A stretch of DNA of 64,000 nucleotides. Source: Variovorax sp. 770b2 (lineage in GTDB: Bacteria; Pseudomonadota; Gammaproteobacteria; Burkholderiales; Burkholderiaceae_C). Positions 16,961 to 24,894 of this stretch are shown here, one piece after another (within the stretch, counting starts at the first letter, position 1; the number at the start of each line of letters is the position of its first letter). Below the pieces are notes generated by a model. The model was not told the DNA's origin and searched no databases. It saw nothing but the letters and a program-made list of their open reading frames with translations. The stretch spans positions 396,985-460,984 of the forward strand of contig NZ_FOXJ01000004.1 of the NCBI RefSeq assembly GCF_900115685.1, in the 5' to 3' direction. A program made the translations under genes and the position numbers.

Positions 16961-18027
16961 ATCTATCCAGTGCCGTCATCGCCCCGATCGCCGATCGTCT
17001 GGCCCGCGTGGACGCGGCGGCCGCGGCCGCGTCGCAACTGGTGCACAACCGTCGGCTGCGCAGCGGCTGGCGGCTCGAAGTCGCGGGGGTGGATTTCGAG
17101 CCGATGGCTCATCGGCCCGTCTTCGCTGTGTATCGCCTATCGCTGGAGACTCTGGATGGCACCGTGGAGGCGTACCTGAGCGCACCCGCCTTTCCTTCGC
17201 TCGCGGTGGCGGCGCCCGGCGTCATGGCAATCACGCCCGCTCTTCAGCAACTGGCGGCCGAAGCACTATTGCAGCCACTTGTCGAGGCACTGGAAGCGAT
17301 CGGAATGCGCGGCGTTCGCGTGGTCGCGTTCGTCTCTATGCGCGACCGCCACGAAGAGCTTCCGTCCGCAGGGTGGGTGAGCCTGCACCGCGAGGGGCGG
17401 GCCATCGCTGGATTCATCTTCACGCGATTGCCGCAATCCGTTTGCCTGCAGTTACAGACGCGCTTGGCCCCCGCGCGCTTCTTCTCGCGTCTGGCGCCCG
17501 TATTGTCGATGCCGGGGCGCGTGACGTTGTCCAGCCGGGACCTGCGTCGCTCCCTGCTGGCCACGCTGTGCCTGGGCGATGTGCTGCTGCTGAATTGGGG
17601 GCTCGAAGACGCCAGCGCCGCGTGCAGTGTGGCCTTCGGGGCTCGTGCTGGAAGGCGTTGGCGTGCGGGCGCGACAGTGGACGACTCATTTCTAACGATT
17701 CAAGGAGCAGGAAAGATGATCGACGAAGACGATGCGCTCGCCCATGAAGGCGACGAGCGTGGCGAAGCGGCAGGAGTGTCGTTGCCGCACGATCTCGATG
17801 TGCCCGTGCGCTTCGAGATCGACACGGTGGCGCTGCCGCTGTCAGAGATCGAAGCGATGGCACAAGGCTACGTGATCGAGCTTGCGGCGCCGTTGTCCAA
17901 CGCCGTCGTCAAGCTGGTTTCCTGCGGCCGCGTGATCGGTACCGCCGAACTGGTATCCGTTGGCGACCGCCTGGGCGCCCGCATCACTCACATGAACACC
18001 CACAATGCAGCCCGGCGCTCAGCTTGA
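16957..18027 (+). CDS. sctQ: T3SS C-ring protein SctQ/HrcQ
   Basis: A 356-residue sorting-platform protein. The N-terminal two thirds is the variable domain, and residues about 275-345 form a SpoA/FliN surface-presentation domain (LDVPVRFEIDTVALPLSEIE, then GRVIGTAELVSVGDRLGARIT). The start ATG 16957 overlaps the sctP stop (ATGA); the frame is open to 16822, but only as sctP shadow. An in-frame internal start with a strong RBS lies at codon 254 and would yield a separate SctQ-C product. It overlaps sctR by 23 bp. Confidence 0.92.
   Translation: MNLSSAVIAPIADRLARVDAAAAAASQLVHNRRLRSGWRLEVAGVDFEPMAHRPVFAVYRLSLETLDGTVEAYLSAPAFPSLAVAAPGVMAITPALQQLAAEALLQPLVEALEAIGMRGVRVVAFVSMRDRHEELPSAGWVSLHREGRAIAGFIFTRLPQSVCLQLQTRLAPARFFSRLAPVLSMPGRVTLSSRDLRRSLLATLCLGDVLLLNWGLEDASAACSVAFGARAGRRWRAGATVDDSFLTIQGAGKMIDEDDALAHEGDERGEAAGVSLPHDLDVPVRFEIDTVALPLSEIEAMAQGYVIELAAPLSNAVVKLVSCGRVIGTAELVSVGDRLGARITHMNTHNAARRSA
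17702..17718 (+). promoter_or_regulatory. Internal RBS and start codon for SctQ-C
   Basis: AAGGAG (17703-17707 core) stands 8 bases before ATG 17716, which is in frame with sctQ and begins MIDEDDALAHEG just before the SpoA domain. Translation would give a 103-residue SpoA-only protein ending at 18027. YscQ, SpaO and SsaQ are known to use such internal starts to make a partner of the full-length protein. Confidence 0.7.
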
Positions 18028-18664
18028 AGTCGTCCCGCTGCTGGTGCTCGTGTTCGCGATCGGCTTGTTGCCGTTCGCCGCGATGATGGTCACCTCCTAC
18101 ACCAAGATCGTGGTCGTACTGGGCTTGGTGCGCAATGCACTCGGTGTGCAGCAGGTGCCGCCCAATATGGTGCTCAATGGCATTGCGATGATCATGTCCG
18201 TCTACATCGTCGCGCCGATGTTCATGGATTCGTTCGATGCGCTGCAGCGCCAGCAGAACGAGCCCGCCGGCGGGGGCCGCCAGATGGCGCAGGTGCTGGA
18301 GTCCGCGCGCGAACCGGTGCGCCGTTTTCTGAGCAAGCACGCGCACGAGCGAGAGAAGGCGTTCTTCCTGAAGTCGGTGTCAGCGATCTGGACACCTGAG
18401 CGAGCCAGGCAGGTGAAGCCCGACGACCTCATGATCCTTGCGCCGGCCTTCACTCTGTCCGAGTTGACGGAGGCCTTCAAGATCGGGTTCCTGATCTACC
18501 TGGCCTTTATCGTCGTGGACCTGGTCATCGCCAATGTGCTGCTGGCGTTGGGCCTGTCGCAGGTGACGCCTACGCAGGTCGCCATTCCTTTCAAGCTTTT
18601 GCTGTTCGTCGTGATGGACGGCTGGTCAATGCTTCTGCACGGGCTCGTGCTCACCTATCGCTAG
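18005..18664 (+). CDS. sctR: T3SS export gate protein SctR/HrcR
   Basis: A 219-residue FliP/YscR-family membrane protein, core of the export gate. Conserved stretches are FAAMMVTSYTKIVVVLGLVRNALG near the N-terminus and the C-terminal FKLLLFVVMDGWSMLLHGLV. Four hydrophobic segments are visible. ATG 18005 lies within the last 23 bp of sctQ. Confidence 0.96.
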   Translation: MQPGAQLEVVPLLVLVFAIGLLPFAAMMVTSYTKIVVVLGLVRNALGVQQVPPNMVLNGIAMIMSVYIVAPMFMDSFDALQRQQNEPAGGGRQMAQVLESAREPVRRFLSKHAHEREKAFFLKSVSAIWTPERARQVKPDDLMILAPAFTLSELTEAFKIGFLIYLAFIVVDLVIANVLLALGLSQVTPTQVAIPFKLLLFVVMDGWSMLLHGLVLTYR

Positions 18665-18674
18665 GAGCCCTGCA

Positions 18675-18935
18675 ATGGGAACGGAAGACCTTGCACGCGT
18701 AACCTCCGAGGCGATGCTCCTTTGCCTGCTCGTATCGCTGCCGGCCGTGATTGTGGCCGCAACGGTCGGATTGCTGATCGCGTTCGTGCAGGCGGTGACA
18801 TCGCTGCAGGAACAGGCGATCGGGCAGGGGGCCAAGATGATCGCGGTCGTGATCACCCTGCTGGTTGCGGCCCCCTGGGGTGCGCGTCTGGTGCTCGAGT
18901 TCGCGCAGTCCATGATGCGCCTGGCCATGGCCTGA
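18675..18935 (+). CDS. sctS: T3SS export gate protein SctS/HrcS
   Basis: An 86-residue FliQ/YscS-family protein with two membrane helices separated by the conserved loop LIAFVQAVTSLQEQAI. It packs around SctR in the export gate. It starts 10 bp after sctR, preceded by AGGAG. Confidence 0.95.
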   Translation: MGTEDLARVTSEAMLLCLLVSLPAVIVAATVGLLIAFVQAVTSLQEQAIGQGAKMIAVVITLLVAAPWGARLVLEFAQSMMRLAMA

Positions 18936-18951
18936 CCGGGATGCTTGCGAC

Positions 18952-19866
18952 ATGAGTGCATCCTCGATGAAGGCGATGCGTGCAGCCGCTCTCGTGCATG
19001 CACAGCAGAACTCCGCACGGCAGGCCCAGGAGCATGCGAGGTCCATGGGGGAACTGATGACGCGCTACAAGGGCGCGACGATCCGCACCACTCTCGCGAT
19101 GGTTCGTCCAGGGGGCATGGCGAGTGCGATGCTCGCGCGTTTGAAACCCCGTCCCCTCGCACGTCGGGGCGGGAGCGACTTGCGCGGCGCCAGTGCCGTG
19201 CTGGCGGGGAATAAGGAGGCAGGCGGGGTGGATGGCGACGAGGAAAGAGGCGCAAGCGCGCACGACGACGTCGCGGAAGAGGAGGGACCAGACGCTGGCG
19301 CAGGGCACGACAAAGACGCCGCGCCTCAGGACGATTCCTCCGATGGTGGCTCCAGCGAAGAAAGCGGCGATGGCGACCGCGACGGCGCGGCGCCGCGGCG
19401 CATGAAGGGACGCGTGCGTCCCGTCACGGCGGTGCGTGCGTTGTCGGGCATCGGGCCCGCTGGCACGCATGAGACCGACTGGGCAGTGGCAGCACTCGCA
19501 GCCGGTGGCGCCCCGGCGTTATGCCGGGCGGGTGCCTTCAGGTTGCTGCAGGTAGCCTGGGGGCCGGGCACGAAGGGCTGGCGGCGCCCCTGGCTTGGCA
19601 CGGTGAGACAGATGCATGCCGCATCAAGCGCCGCGTTGTTCGAGGCGAACGGGTTCGCGGGGGTGCGCGACCTGCTGGTGACTCTCACGGCGCAGATGCC
19701 ACCTCACCGGGCGTCCGCCAATGCAATGCGTCAGACCTTCTTCTGTTTGCTGCCGTTGGTCCTGTTCGACCTGCAGCGCCCGCGCACCACCTCGCAGCGC
19801 CGGGACTTACTGATACGCTTGGCCATGTTGGTCCGACACAACCCGCTGGGCGAAGGGACGGCATGA
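18952..19866 (+). CDS. HpaA-position T3SS protein with acidic linker
   Basis: A 304-residue protein I do not recognise by sequence. Residues 1-70 are basic and Ala-rich, residues about 90-150 are a strongly acidic disordered tract (many Asp, Glu, Ser and Gly), followed by the basic patch APRRMKGRVRPV and a helical C-terminal half of about 130 residues. It sits between sctS and an hpaB-type chaperone, exactly where Hrp2 clusters carry hpaA, a secreted control protein bound by HpaB and having basic NLS-like patches. Position supports an HpaA-like role; homology is unproven. Confidence 0.5.
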   Translation: MSASSMKAMRAAALVHAQQNSARQAQEHARSMGELMTRYKGATIRTTLAMVRPGGMASAMLARLKPRPLARRGGSDLRGASAVLAGNKEAGGVDGDEERGASAHDDVAEEEGPDAGAGHDKDAAPQDDSSDGGSSEESGDGDRDGAAPRRMKGRVRPVTAVRALSGIGPAGTHETDWAVAALAAGGAPALCRAGAFRLLQVAWGPGTKGWRRPWLGTVRQMHAASSAALFEANGFAGVRDLLVTLTAQMPPHRASANAMRQTFFCLLPLVLFDLQRPRTTSQRRDLLIRLAMLVRHNPLGEGTA

Positions 19867-20318
19867 CGTACGAACGGTATGAAGAACTTGTGAACGAGTT
19901 CTGCACGACCACGGAGCTCGGTGACCCAAGGGTCGTACTGGAAACGAAGACGTTGGAAGTCGAGGGATTCACAGTCCTGATCGATCACTTCGAGGACGAT
20001 CCCGACGCAATCTATATGCAGTTCGATTACGGGATCGTGACAGCCGGACGAACGTTGCGCATTTTTCGCATGATGCTCGAATCGAACTTGTTGGTCTACG
20101 CACAAGACCAAGCGCAACTGGGCGTGAATCCGGAAACCGGGGGCGTGTTGCTCATCCTGCGAGTGCCGATGACGGAGGACATCGATGGCGCATGGTTCGC
20201 GGACACGCTTGTGCACTACGCTGAGCACGGGCGCTACTGGCGCGATCACATGAGCAGCGCGATCGATGACGTCTTCGAGGGCATCGCATCGGGCGAGTAT
20301 GCGTGGCTTCGAGCATGA
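19863..20318 (+). CDS. hpaB: HpaB/CesT-type T3SS chaperone
   Basis: A 151-residue acidic protein with the alpha-beta layout of class I T3SS chaperones (first helix YEELVNEFCTTTEL, then beta strands VEGFTVLIDHF, and a later LLILRVPM). In Hrp2 systems HpaB is a global chaperone that brings effectors to SctN and blocks their premature export. The start overlaps the HpaA-position stop (ATGA). It is the last structural gene before the sensor kinase. Confidence 0.75.
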   Translation: MTYERYEELVNEFCTTTELGDPRVVLETKTLEVEGFTVLIDHFEDDPDAIYMQFDYGIVTAGRTLRIFRMMLESNLLVYAQDQAQLGVNPETGGVLLILRVPMTEDIDGAWFADTLVHYAEHGRYWRDHMSSAIDDVFEGIASGEYAWLRA

Positions 20319-20371
20319 AAGTTTGCTAGGCTCGGGATCATTTTCTTCGGCGATGCGCCAGATGCGCTCTT

Positions 20372-22234
20372 GTGCAGCCATCGCGGTCTTGCCCTCTCAC
20401 CGTGACATCAGTGTTCGCGCCCCTTGGGGACAAGAAGGACCGTCCGTCCCTTTGGCCCTACCTTCCGCTGAAGGAGGGATTGCCCGCGAGTGTGGACGCG
20501 TGCCTTTCGATGGCGAGCGCTTGCGCCAGGATCGATGCAGACCGGGCGCGGCGCCTCGTGGCGCAGGCGATTCGGGCTACGGAAGATATGGTCGAAACGA
20601 CGCTGCTGCTGTGCCTGCAGCGTGCTGCGGAGATTCTGCTGAAGCTGGGCGATGCCTGCAGCGCGTATGCGATGTGCCTGAAGGCTCAGCCCATGCTCGA
20701 ACGCCTGGACGACCGTTGGGGGGCCACGCATGTGCTGAAGCTGCGCGGCCGCTGCTGCATGGAAGTCGGCGAACACGATCTGGCGCAGGCTCTGTTGAGC
20801 GAGGCGGTGGACCGCTTCGACCGGATGGGGCGCGTTGTCGAATCGGCCAGCTGCCGATCGCTGCTTGCGACATCCTATCAGTGCGAGGGCAATTATCTCG
20901 CGGCGGTCCACGTCGCCAAGCGTGCTCGCGCCGAGCGCCGTGCCGCGCCTGCACCACTCGGCCAACGCCTCGATGCGGTCGAGGCCTCAGCGCGGCTGCA
21001 ACTCTCGCGTCGACTTTCCGGAAACGGTGCCATCGCCCTTTCGATGGCAGAGTTGGATATCGCATCGGCGATATTGCCAACGGTCGATGAGGTCGATTCC
21101 TCCGAAGGGCCGCAGGCAGCCTTGGTGCTGGACTTGAAGGCGAAGATCGCACGGGAACGCGGCAACAGTGCAGCGCGGCGAACGGCGCTCGCGCACATGC
21201 TGGCGCTTGCCCGGCGGCTCTGTGATCCTGGCACAACAGGCTTGGCGTGGCTGCGGTCTGCGCAGTTGCAGTTCGAGCAGCGGCGTTTCGGCGCAGCCCT
21301 CAGCGAGGCGAGGCGCGCCGTCCGCTGGCTTTCGCAAGGCCTGCGCTCTCCCAAGCTGCCGCAGGCCCAGCGCCTAGTGGCGCGCATTCTCGAGCGAACC
21401 GCCGACAGCCGCGGCGCCTACGAGGCTTTCTGCGCGGCATTGCGGCATGAAGCCACGCGGGCTTCTCACAGCTTGTCTGCGCGTCTTGCCCTGCTCGCCT
21501 TGCACGACAAGTCCGAACAGCAACTGCGCGAGTCGGAACAGACCCTTGCCTACGCGCAGCGATTTTCCAATGTGGGGTATCTCGTGGCGAGTGTGAACCA
21601 TGAACTCAACCAGCCGCTGGCATCGATACGCTTGCTGGCCGAGACGACTATGGAACTCGCGACCCACGGGCATGTTGACGAGGTCCACCAGAACCTGCGG
21701 TCTATGCACCAGATCTGCGGCCGCCTGACCGACGTGACCTCGAAGCTCGCGGCCTTTCCTGTGAGAGAGAACTCGCCGCTGCAAACGTTGGGACTGCGTG
21801 CCGTGGTGGAAGAGGCCCTGGCGCTTCTGCAGTCGCGGTTCGCACAGACACCGTGCGAGGTACAGGGATTGCGCGAAGAGGTGTATGCGAAGGCTCATGA
21901 GGAACAAGTCCTGCACGTGGTCGTGAACCTGGTCAACAACGCCATCGATGCGATGGCGGTGCAGGACTCTCGTGTCATCCGCTTCACATGCGTAGCGGGT
22001 ATAAGCACGTTGACACTGACGATCAGCGACAATGGCCCGGGCATTCCCTCGGATATCCACGGTCGCCTGTTTCATCCGTTCTTCTCGACAAAACCGGCTG
22101 GGCAGGGACTTGGCCTGGGCCTGGCGCTTTCGCGTGACGCATTGCGCGCGATGGGCGGCGATCTCAAGGCTAGGAACGGATACTCGTCCGGCGCCTTCTT
22201 CGACATCACGCTGCCGCATGTGCCGTACCCATGA
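20372..22234 (+). CDS. Cytosolic TPR sensor histidine kinase
   Basis: A 620-residue protein without membrane segments. About 370 residues of TPR-like hairpins precede a DctB-like kinase module: H-box VNHELNQPLASIRL with His410, N-box NLVNNAIDAM, G1 DNGPGIP, F-box FHPFFSTK and G2 GQGLGLGLAL, all intact. The cognate regulator is almost certainly the adjacent sigma-54 activator. The TPR region suggests that it senses a protein partner, possibly secretion status. The start is uncertain: GTG 20372 is used here, and GTG 20402 is an alternative. Confidence 0.88.
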   Translation: MQPSRSCPLTVTSVFAPLGDKKDRPSLWPYLPLKEGLPASVDACLSMASACARIDADRARRLVAQAIRATEDMVETTLLLCLQRAAEILLKLGDACSAYAMCLKAQPMLERLDDRWGATHVLKLRGRCCMEVGEHDLAQALLSEAVDRFDRMGRVVESASCRSLLATSYQCEGNYLAAVHVAKRARAERRAAPAPLGQRLDAVEASARLQLSRRLSGNGAIALSMAELDIASAILPTVDEVDSSEGPQAALVLDLKAKIARERGNSAARRTALAHMLALARRLCDPGTTGLAWLRSAQLQFEQRRFGAALSEARRAVRWLSQGLRSPKLPQAQRLVARILERTADSRGAYEAFCAALRHEATRASHSLSARLALLALHDKSEQQLRESEQTLAYAQRFSNVGYLVASVNHELNQPLASIRLLAETTMELATHGHVDEVHQNLRSMHQICGRLTDVTSKLAAFPVRENSPLQTLGLRAVVEEALALLQSRFAQTPCEVQGLREEVYAKAHEEQVLHVVVNLVNNAIDAMAVQDSRVIRFTCVAGISTLTLTISDNGPGIPSDIHGRLFHPFFSTKPAGQGLGLGLALSRDALRAMGGDLKARNGYSSGAFFDITLPHVPYP

Positions 22235-22268
22235 GTATCCAGCGTCGCCGCGGTGCCCGTTCCCTCTC

Positions 22269-23708
22269 ATGCGATGGCGTGCGACCCGCCCGAGAACCGA
22301 TTTGAACTTGAACTTGACCCCCTCTCCTGTCGAGGCTCAGCCATCGGCCCGCGAGTCCCGGCGCGTGCTGATCATCGAGGATGACCCGCCATTCCGCCAG
22401 GCGGTCCAACGCTCCCTCGAACTGGCCGGCTTCGAGGTGATTCCCTTCGGCAATGCGACGACCGCCATCGACTATCTGGGCGCAGAACCCGTGTCGGCCG
22501 TGCTCACAGACCTGCGGCTGCCCGAGGGGGGCGATGGCCTGTTCGTCCTAGACAAGGTCAAGGCCATCGATTCGGAGTTGCCCGTACTGCTGATGACGGC
22601 GCATGGAGATATTCCGACGGCAATTCACGCGATCCGCTCGGGTGCGTATGAGTTTCTGGAAAAGCCGTTCAGCCGCGAGCGCTTGCTGGCCGTGATCACC
22701 CGGGCGGCAGACCGCCATACGCTGGTGCTCGAGAATCGCCAACTCAAACGACAGCTTGCAGCGGCTTCGGGCATCGGCAAGATCATCCGGGGCGAGAGTG
22801 CGCCGATGCGCGAACTGCGCGACCTCGTGCTGCGAGTGGCCCCCACGCCCGCGGACGTGCTGGTGCAGGGCGAGACCGGCACCGGCAAGGAACTGGTCGC
22901 GCGTTGCCTGCACGATTTTTCCCGCCGCATGGGGAATTTCGTTGCAGTCAACTGTGCCGCTATTCCGGAGAGCCTGTTCGAGGTGGAATTGTTCGGCCAA
23001 GAGTCAGGCGCGTTCAACGGCGCCGACAAGCCGCGCATCGGAAAGATCGAGCATGCAAAGGATGGCACCCTGTTTCTCGACGAGATCGAAGCCATGCCGC
23101 TGGCGATGCAGGGCAAGGTGTTGCGGGTGCTGCAGGAGCGCGAGATCGAGCGGCTTGGCAGCAACAAACCCATCCCGGTCAACTTCCGCATCGTGGCGGC
23201 GACCCGAGCCGACCTCGGCGACCTCAGCAACCGCAACCTCTTTCGGGCTGAGCTGTTCTACCGACTCAATGTGGTCTCGCTACGCATCGCGCCGCTGCGC
23301 GACCGGCTCGGCGACGTGATTTCCCTGCTCGAAGTGTTCCTGCATCGGGCGGCCACCCTTTACGAGATGCCGATGCCGTCGTTGACGGCCGAGCATCACG
23401 AGATGTTGCTCGGCTCCGCTTGGCCAGGTAACGTGCGCGAGCTCAAGAGCTGCGCTGATCGCCTCGTGCTCGGATTGCCTCTCTTCGTCGACGGCCGTAA
23501 CGCGGGCTCGCCGACCCGCTCTTTCGAGGAGTCGATGAAGATGATCGAACGCAGCCTGCTGCAGGCTGCGCTGCGGCGTCATGGCGGTTCCGTGCGATCG
23601 ATGGCTGCGGCTTTGAGCCTGAACCTCGCCACGGCATATCGCAAGACCAAGACGTTGAACATCGACCTGGACGAATACAAGCGCGAGGGCGGAGGCGAAG
23701 CCGCCTGA
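22269..23708 (+). CDS. DctD-like sigma-54-dependent response regulator
   Basis: A 479-residue NtrC-class activator with three domains: receiver (about 33-150, VLIIEDDPP and phospho-acceptor Asp in LTDLRLPEGG), AAA+ (about 170-400, Walker A GETGTGKE, Walker B TLFLDEIE) and a C-terminal Fis-type HTH (about 425-470). The sigma-54 contact loop reads GAFNGA with Asn250 in place of the usual Thr. The stretch following it (RIGKIEHAKDGTLFLDEIEAMPL) is DctD-like. ATG 22269 is in frame; TTG 22302 is another possible start. Its downstream neighbour is the hrpG-like gene. Confidence 0.9.
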   Translation: MRWRATRPRTDLNLNLTPSPVEAQPSARESRRVLIIEDDPPFRQAVQRSLELAGFEVIPFGNATTAIDYLGAEPVSAVLTDLRLPEGGDGLFVLDKVKAIDSELPVLLMTAHGDIPTAIHAIRSGAYEFLEKPFSRERLLAVITRAADRHTLVLENRQLKRQLAAASGIGKIIRGESAPMRELRDLVLRVAPTPADVLVQGETGTGKELVARCLHDFSRRMGNFVAVNCAAIPESLFEVELFGQESGAFNGADKPRIGKIEHAKDGTLFLDEIEAMPLAMQGKVLRVLQEREIERLGSNKPIPVNFRIVAATRADLGDLSNRNLFRAELFYRLNVVSLRIAPLRDRLGDVISLLEVFLHRAATLYEMPMPSLTAEHHEMLLGSAWPGNVRELKSCADRLVLGLPLFVDGRNAGSPTRSFEESMKMIERSLLQAALRRHGGSVRSMAAALSLNLATAYRKTKTLNIDLDEYKREGGGEAA

Positions 23709-23742
23709 AACTGCCGAAGAACATGGGGTGCGCAAGCCCAAA

Positions 23743-23758
23743 ATCTCACGGATGAGAT
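23743..23758 (+). promoter_or_regulatory. Operator-like palindrome upstream of the hrpG-like gene
   Basis: ATCTCA (23743-23748), CGGA, TGAGAT (23753-23758): a perfect 6-bp inverted repeat. It matches the element at 8935-8950 before the AraC-type regulator gene. It lies 34 bp after the sigma-54 activator stop, a natural place for autoregulation or for control of the hrpG-like gene. Confidence 0.5.
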
Positions 23759-23774
23759 GCTCCAACTCATGAAT

Positions 23775-23834
23775 TCTCGATCGAGAGAAAGTTGATTTGC
23801 GACGGCGTATTTTTTAAATCAAATCTCAAGATTT
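23775..23834 (+). promoter_or_regulatory. Further palindromes in the AT-rich leader of the hrpG-like gene
   Basis: TCTCGATCGAGA (23775-23786) is a perfect 12-bp palindrome. AAATC (23821-23825) and GATTT (23830-23834) form another inverted repeat within the most AT-rich stretch of the T3SS region (23800-23835). Together with the upstream element they make this 260-bp gap the likely control region of the hrpG-like gene. I see no convincing -24/-12 element. Confidence 0.4.
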
Positions 23835-23968
23835 ACACGCGCCGAACTGTTGTCGCTACCAGATTGCTGCCTTAAGCTTCTCGTAAAGCAGTTGCGTTAT
23901 GGATGCCTGCTGGCGTCTGAACGACTGATAGCTGCTAAGGCAAATATTGGTTAGTGGGAGGACATCTT

Positions 23969-24685
23969 TTGGAAAGAGCGAGTATCTTGATGGCGGATAG
24001 CGCGGGCCGCGAGCGTCTTCAAACCACTTTGGCTTCGGTGGGGTTCGACGCAGTTGGTTTCCCAGACCTCACGCAATTGATGCGCGGCTGGCGCCGAGTG
24101 GAGAGCCGCCTGATGCTCATCGACGTCGACGGCCTCTGCGACGATTGGAAGCAGGTAATGAGTCAATTGCGCCAGCAGTTGCCAGGCCTCTCGGTCATCG
24201 TCGGTACAGGAGAAACACCGAAGTCGGCATCCATTGCCCTGGATGCCGGTGCGGATGAGTTCGTGTCCAGACCCTGGATTGCGGCCGAACTGTCTGCGCG
24301 CGTGCACGCCGCGCTGCGCCGTGCCGACGGCCCGCATCGGCAGAGCATGACACTGACCTGCGGGTGCTGCAGGCTGGACGTGGCGGGGCGCAAGCTGGTG
24401 ACTGCGAGCCGGTCAGTTGAACTCACGGGCCGCGAGACCGCGCTCGCCCGGATGATGTTTCAGTCGGTGGGTGGAGTCGTTTCACGCCGCGCGCTGGCCC
24501 GTATCTGGGAGATGGAGGAAGACCTCGCGAGTCGATCCATAGAGCAGCACATATACCAGTTGCGGCGAAAGATCAGGCTCTGCGCGGGCGCCGACGTCAC
24601 GCTGCGCAACGTCTACGCAAGAGGCTACCAGCTTGAAAGCATGGCGGCTGCATCTGGAAACATGAAGTCCTCCGTACCGGGGTAA
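23969..24685 (+). CDS. HrpG-like OmpR-family regulator with degenerate receiver
   Basis: A 238-residue OmpR-type regulator: receiver (1-115) and winged helix (about 130-230; VELTGRETALARMMF, then SRSIEQHIYQLRRKI and NVYARGYQLE). In the receiver the Asp at the phosphorylation position remains (Asp52 in LIDVDG), but the acidic pair is reduced to AD (LMADSAG) and the conserved Lys is Arg (SRPW). HrpG, the OmpR-family activator of hrpX in Xanthomonas and hrpB in Ralstonia, is the obvious parallel. TTG 23969 is chosen because GGGAGG (23956-23961) lies 7 bases upstream; GTG 23954 and ATG 23990 are in frame. Confidence 0.72.
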   Translation: MERASILMADSAGRERLQTTLASVGFDAVGFPDLTQLMRGWRRVESRLMLIDVDGLCDDWKQVMSQLRQQLPGLSVIVGTGETPKSASIALDAGADEFVSRPWIAAELSARVHAALRRADGPHRQSMTLTCGCCRLDVAGRKLVTASRSVELTGRETALARMMFQSVGGVVSRRALARIWEMEEDLASRSIEQHIYQLRRKIRLCAGADVTLRNVYARGYQLESMAAASGNMKSSVPG

Positions 24686-24894
24686 GTCGATAAAATCGGG
24701 CACTGAGAGATGGTTGCCGCGCCGCCTCTGTGCCTGTCCGAAACCATGAAACAAACCCTTCAGGCCCGCGCCTCGGTGGCCGGCGATACATCGACCGACG
24801 ACAACTGGATTCACACGCTGAGTTCCAGCAGGAAATGCGCTAGCGTGACCTGAGCCACAAGTGATAAGGACTTCGCCCTCGATCCCCCGAGAAT

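Noticed and set aside
20391..20407. TCTCA-N3-TGACA near the TPR kinase start as a third copy of the regulator palindrome
   Set aside because: The spacer is 3 instead of 4 and the right half is mismatched.
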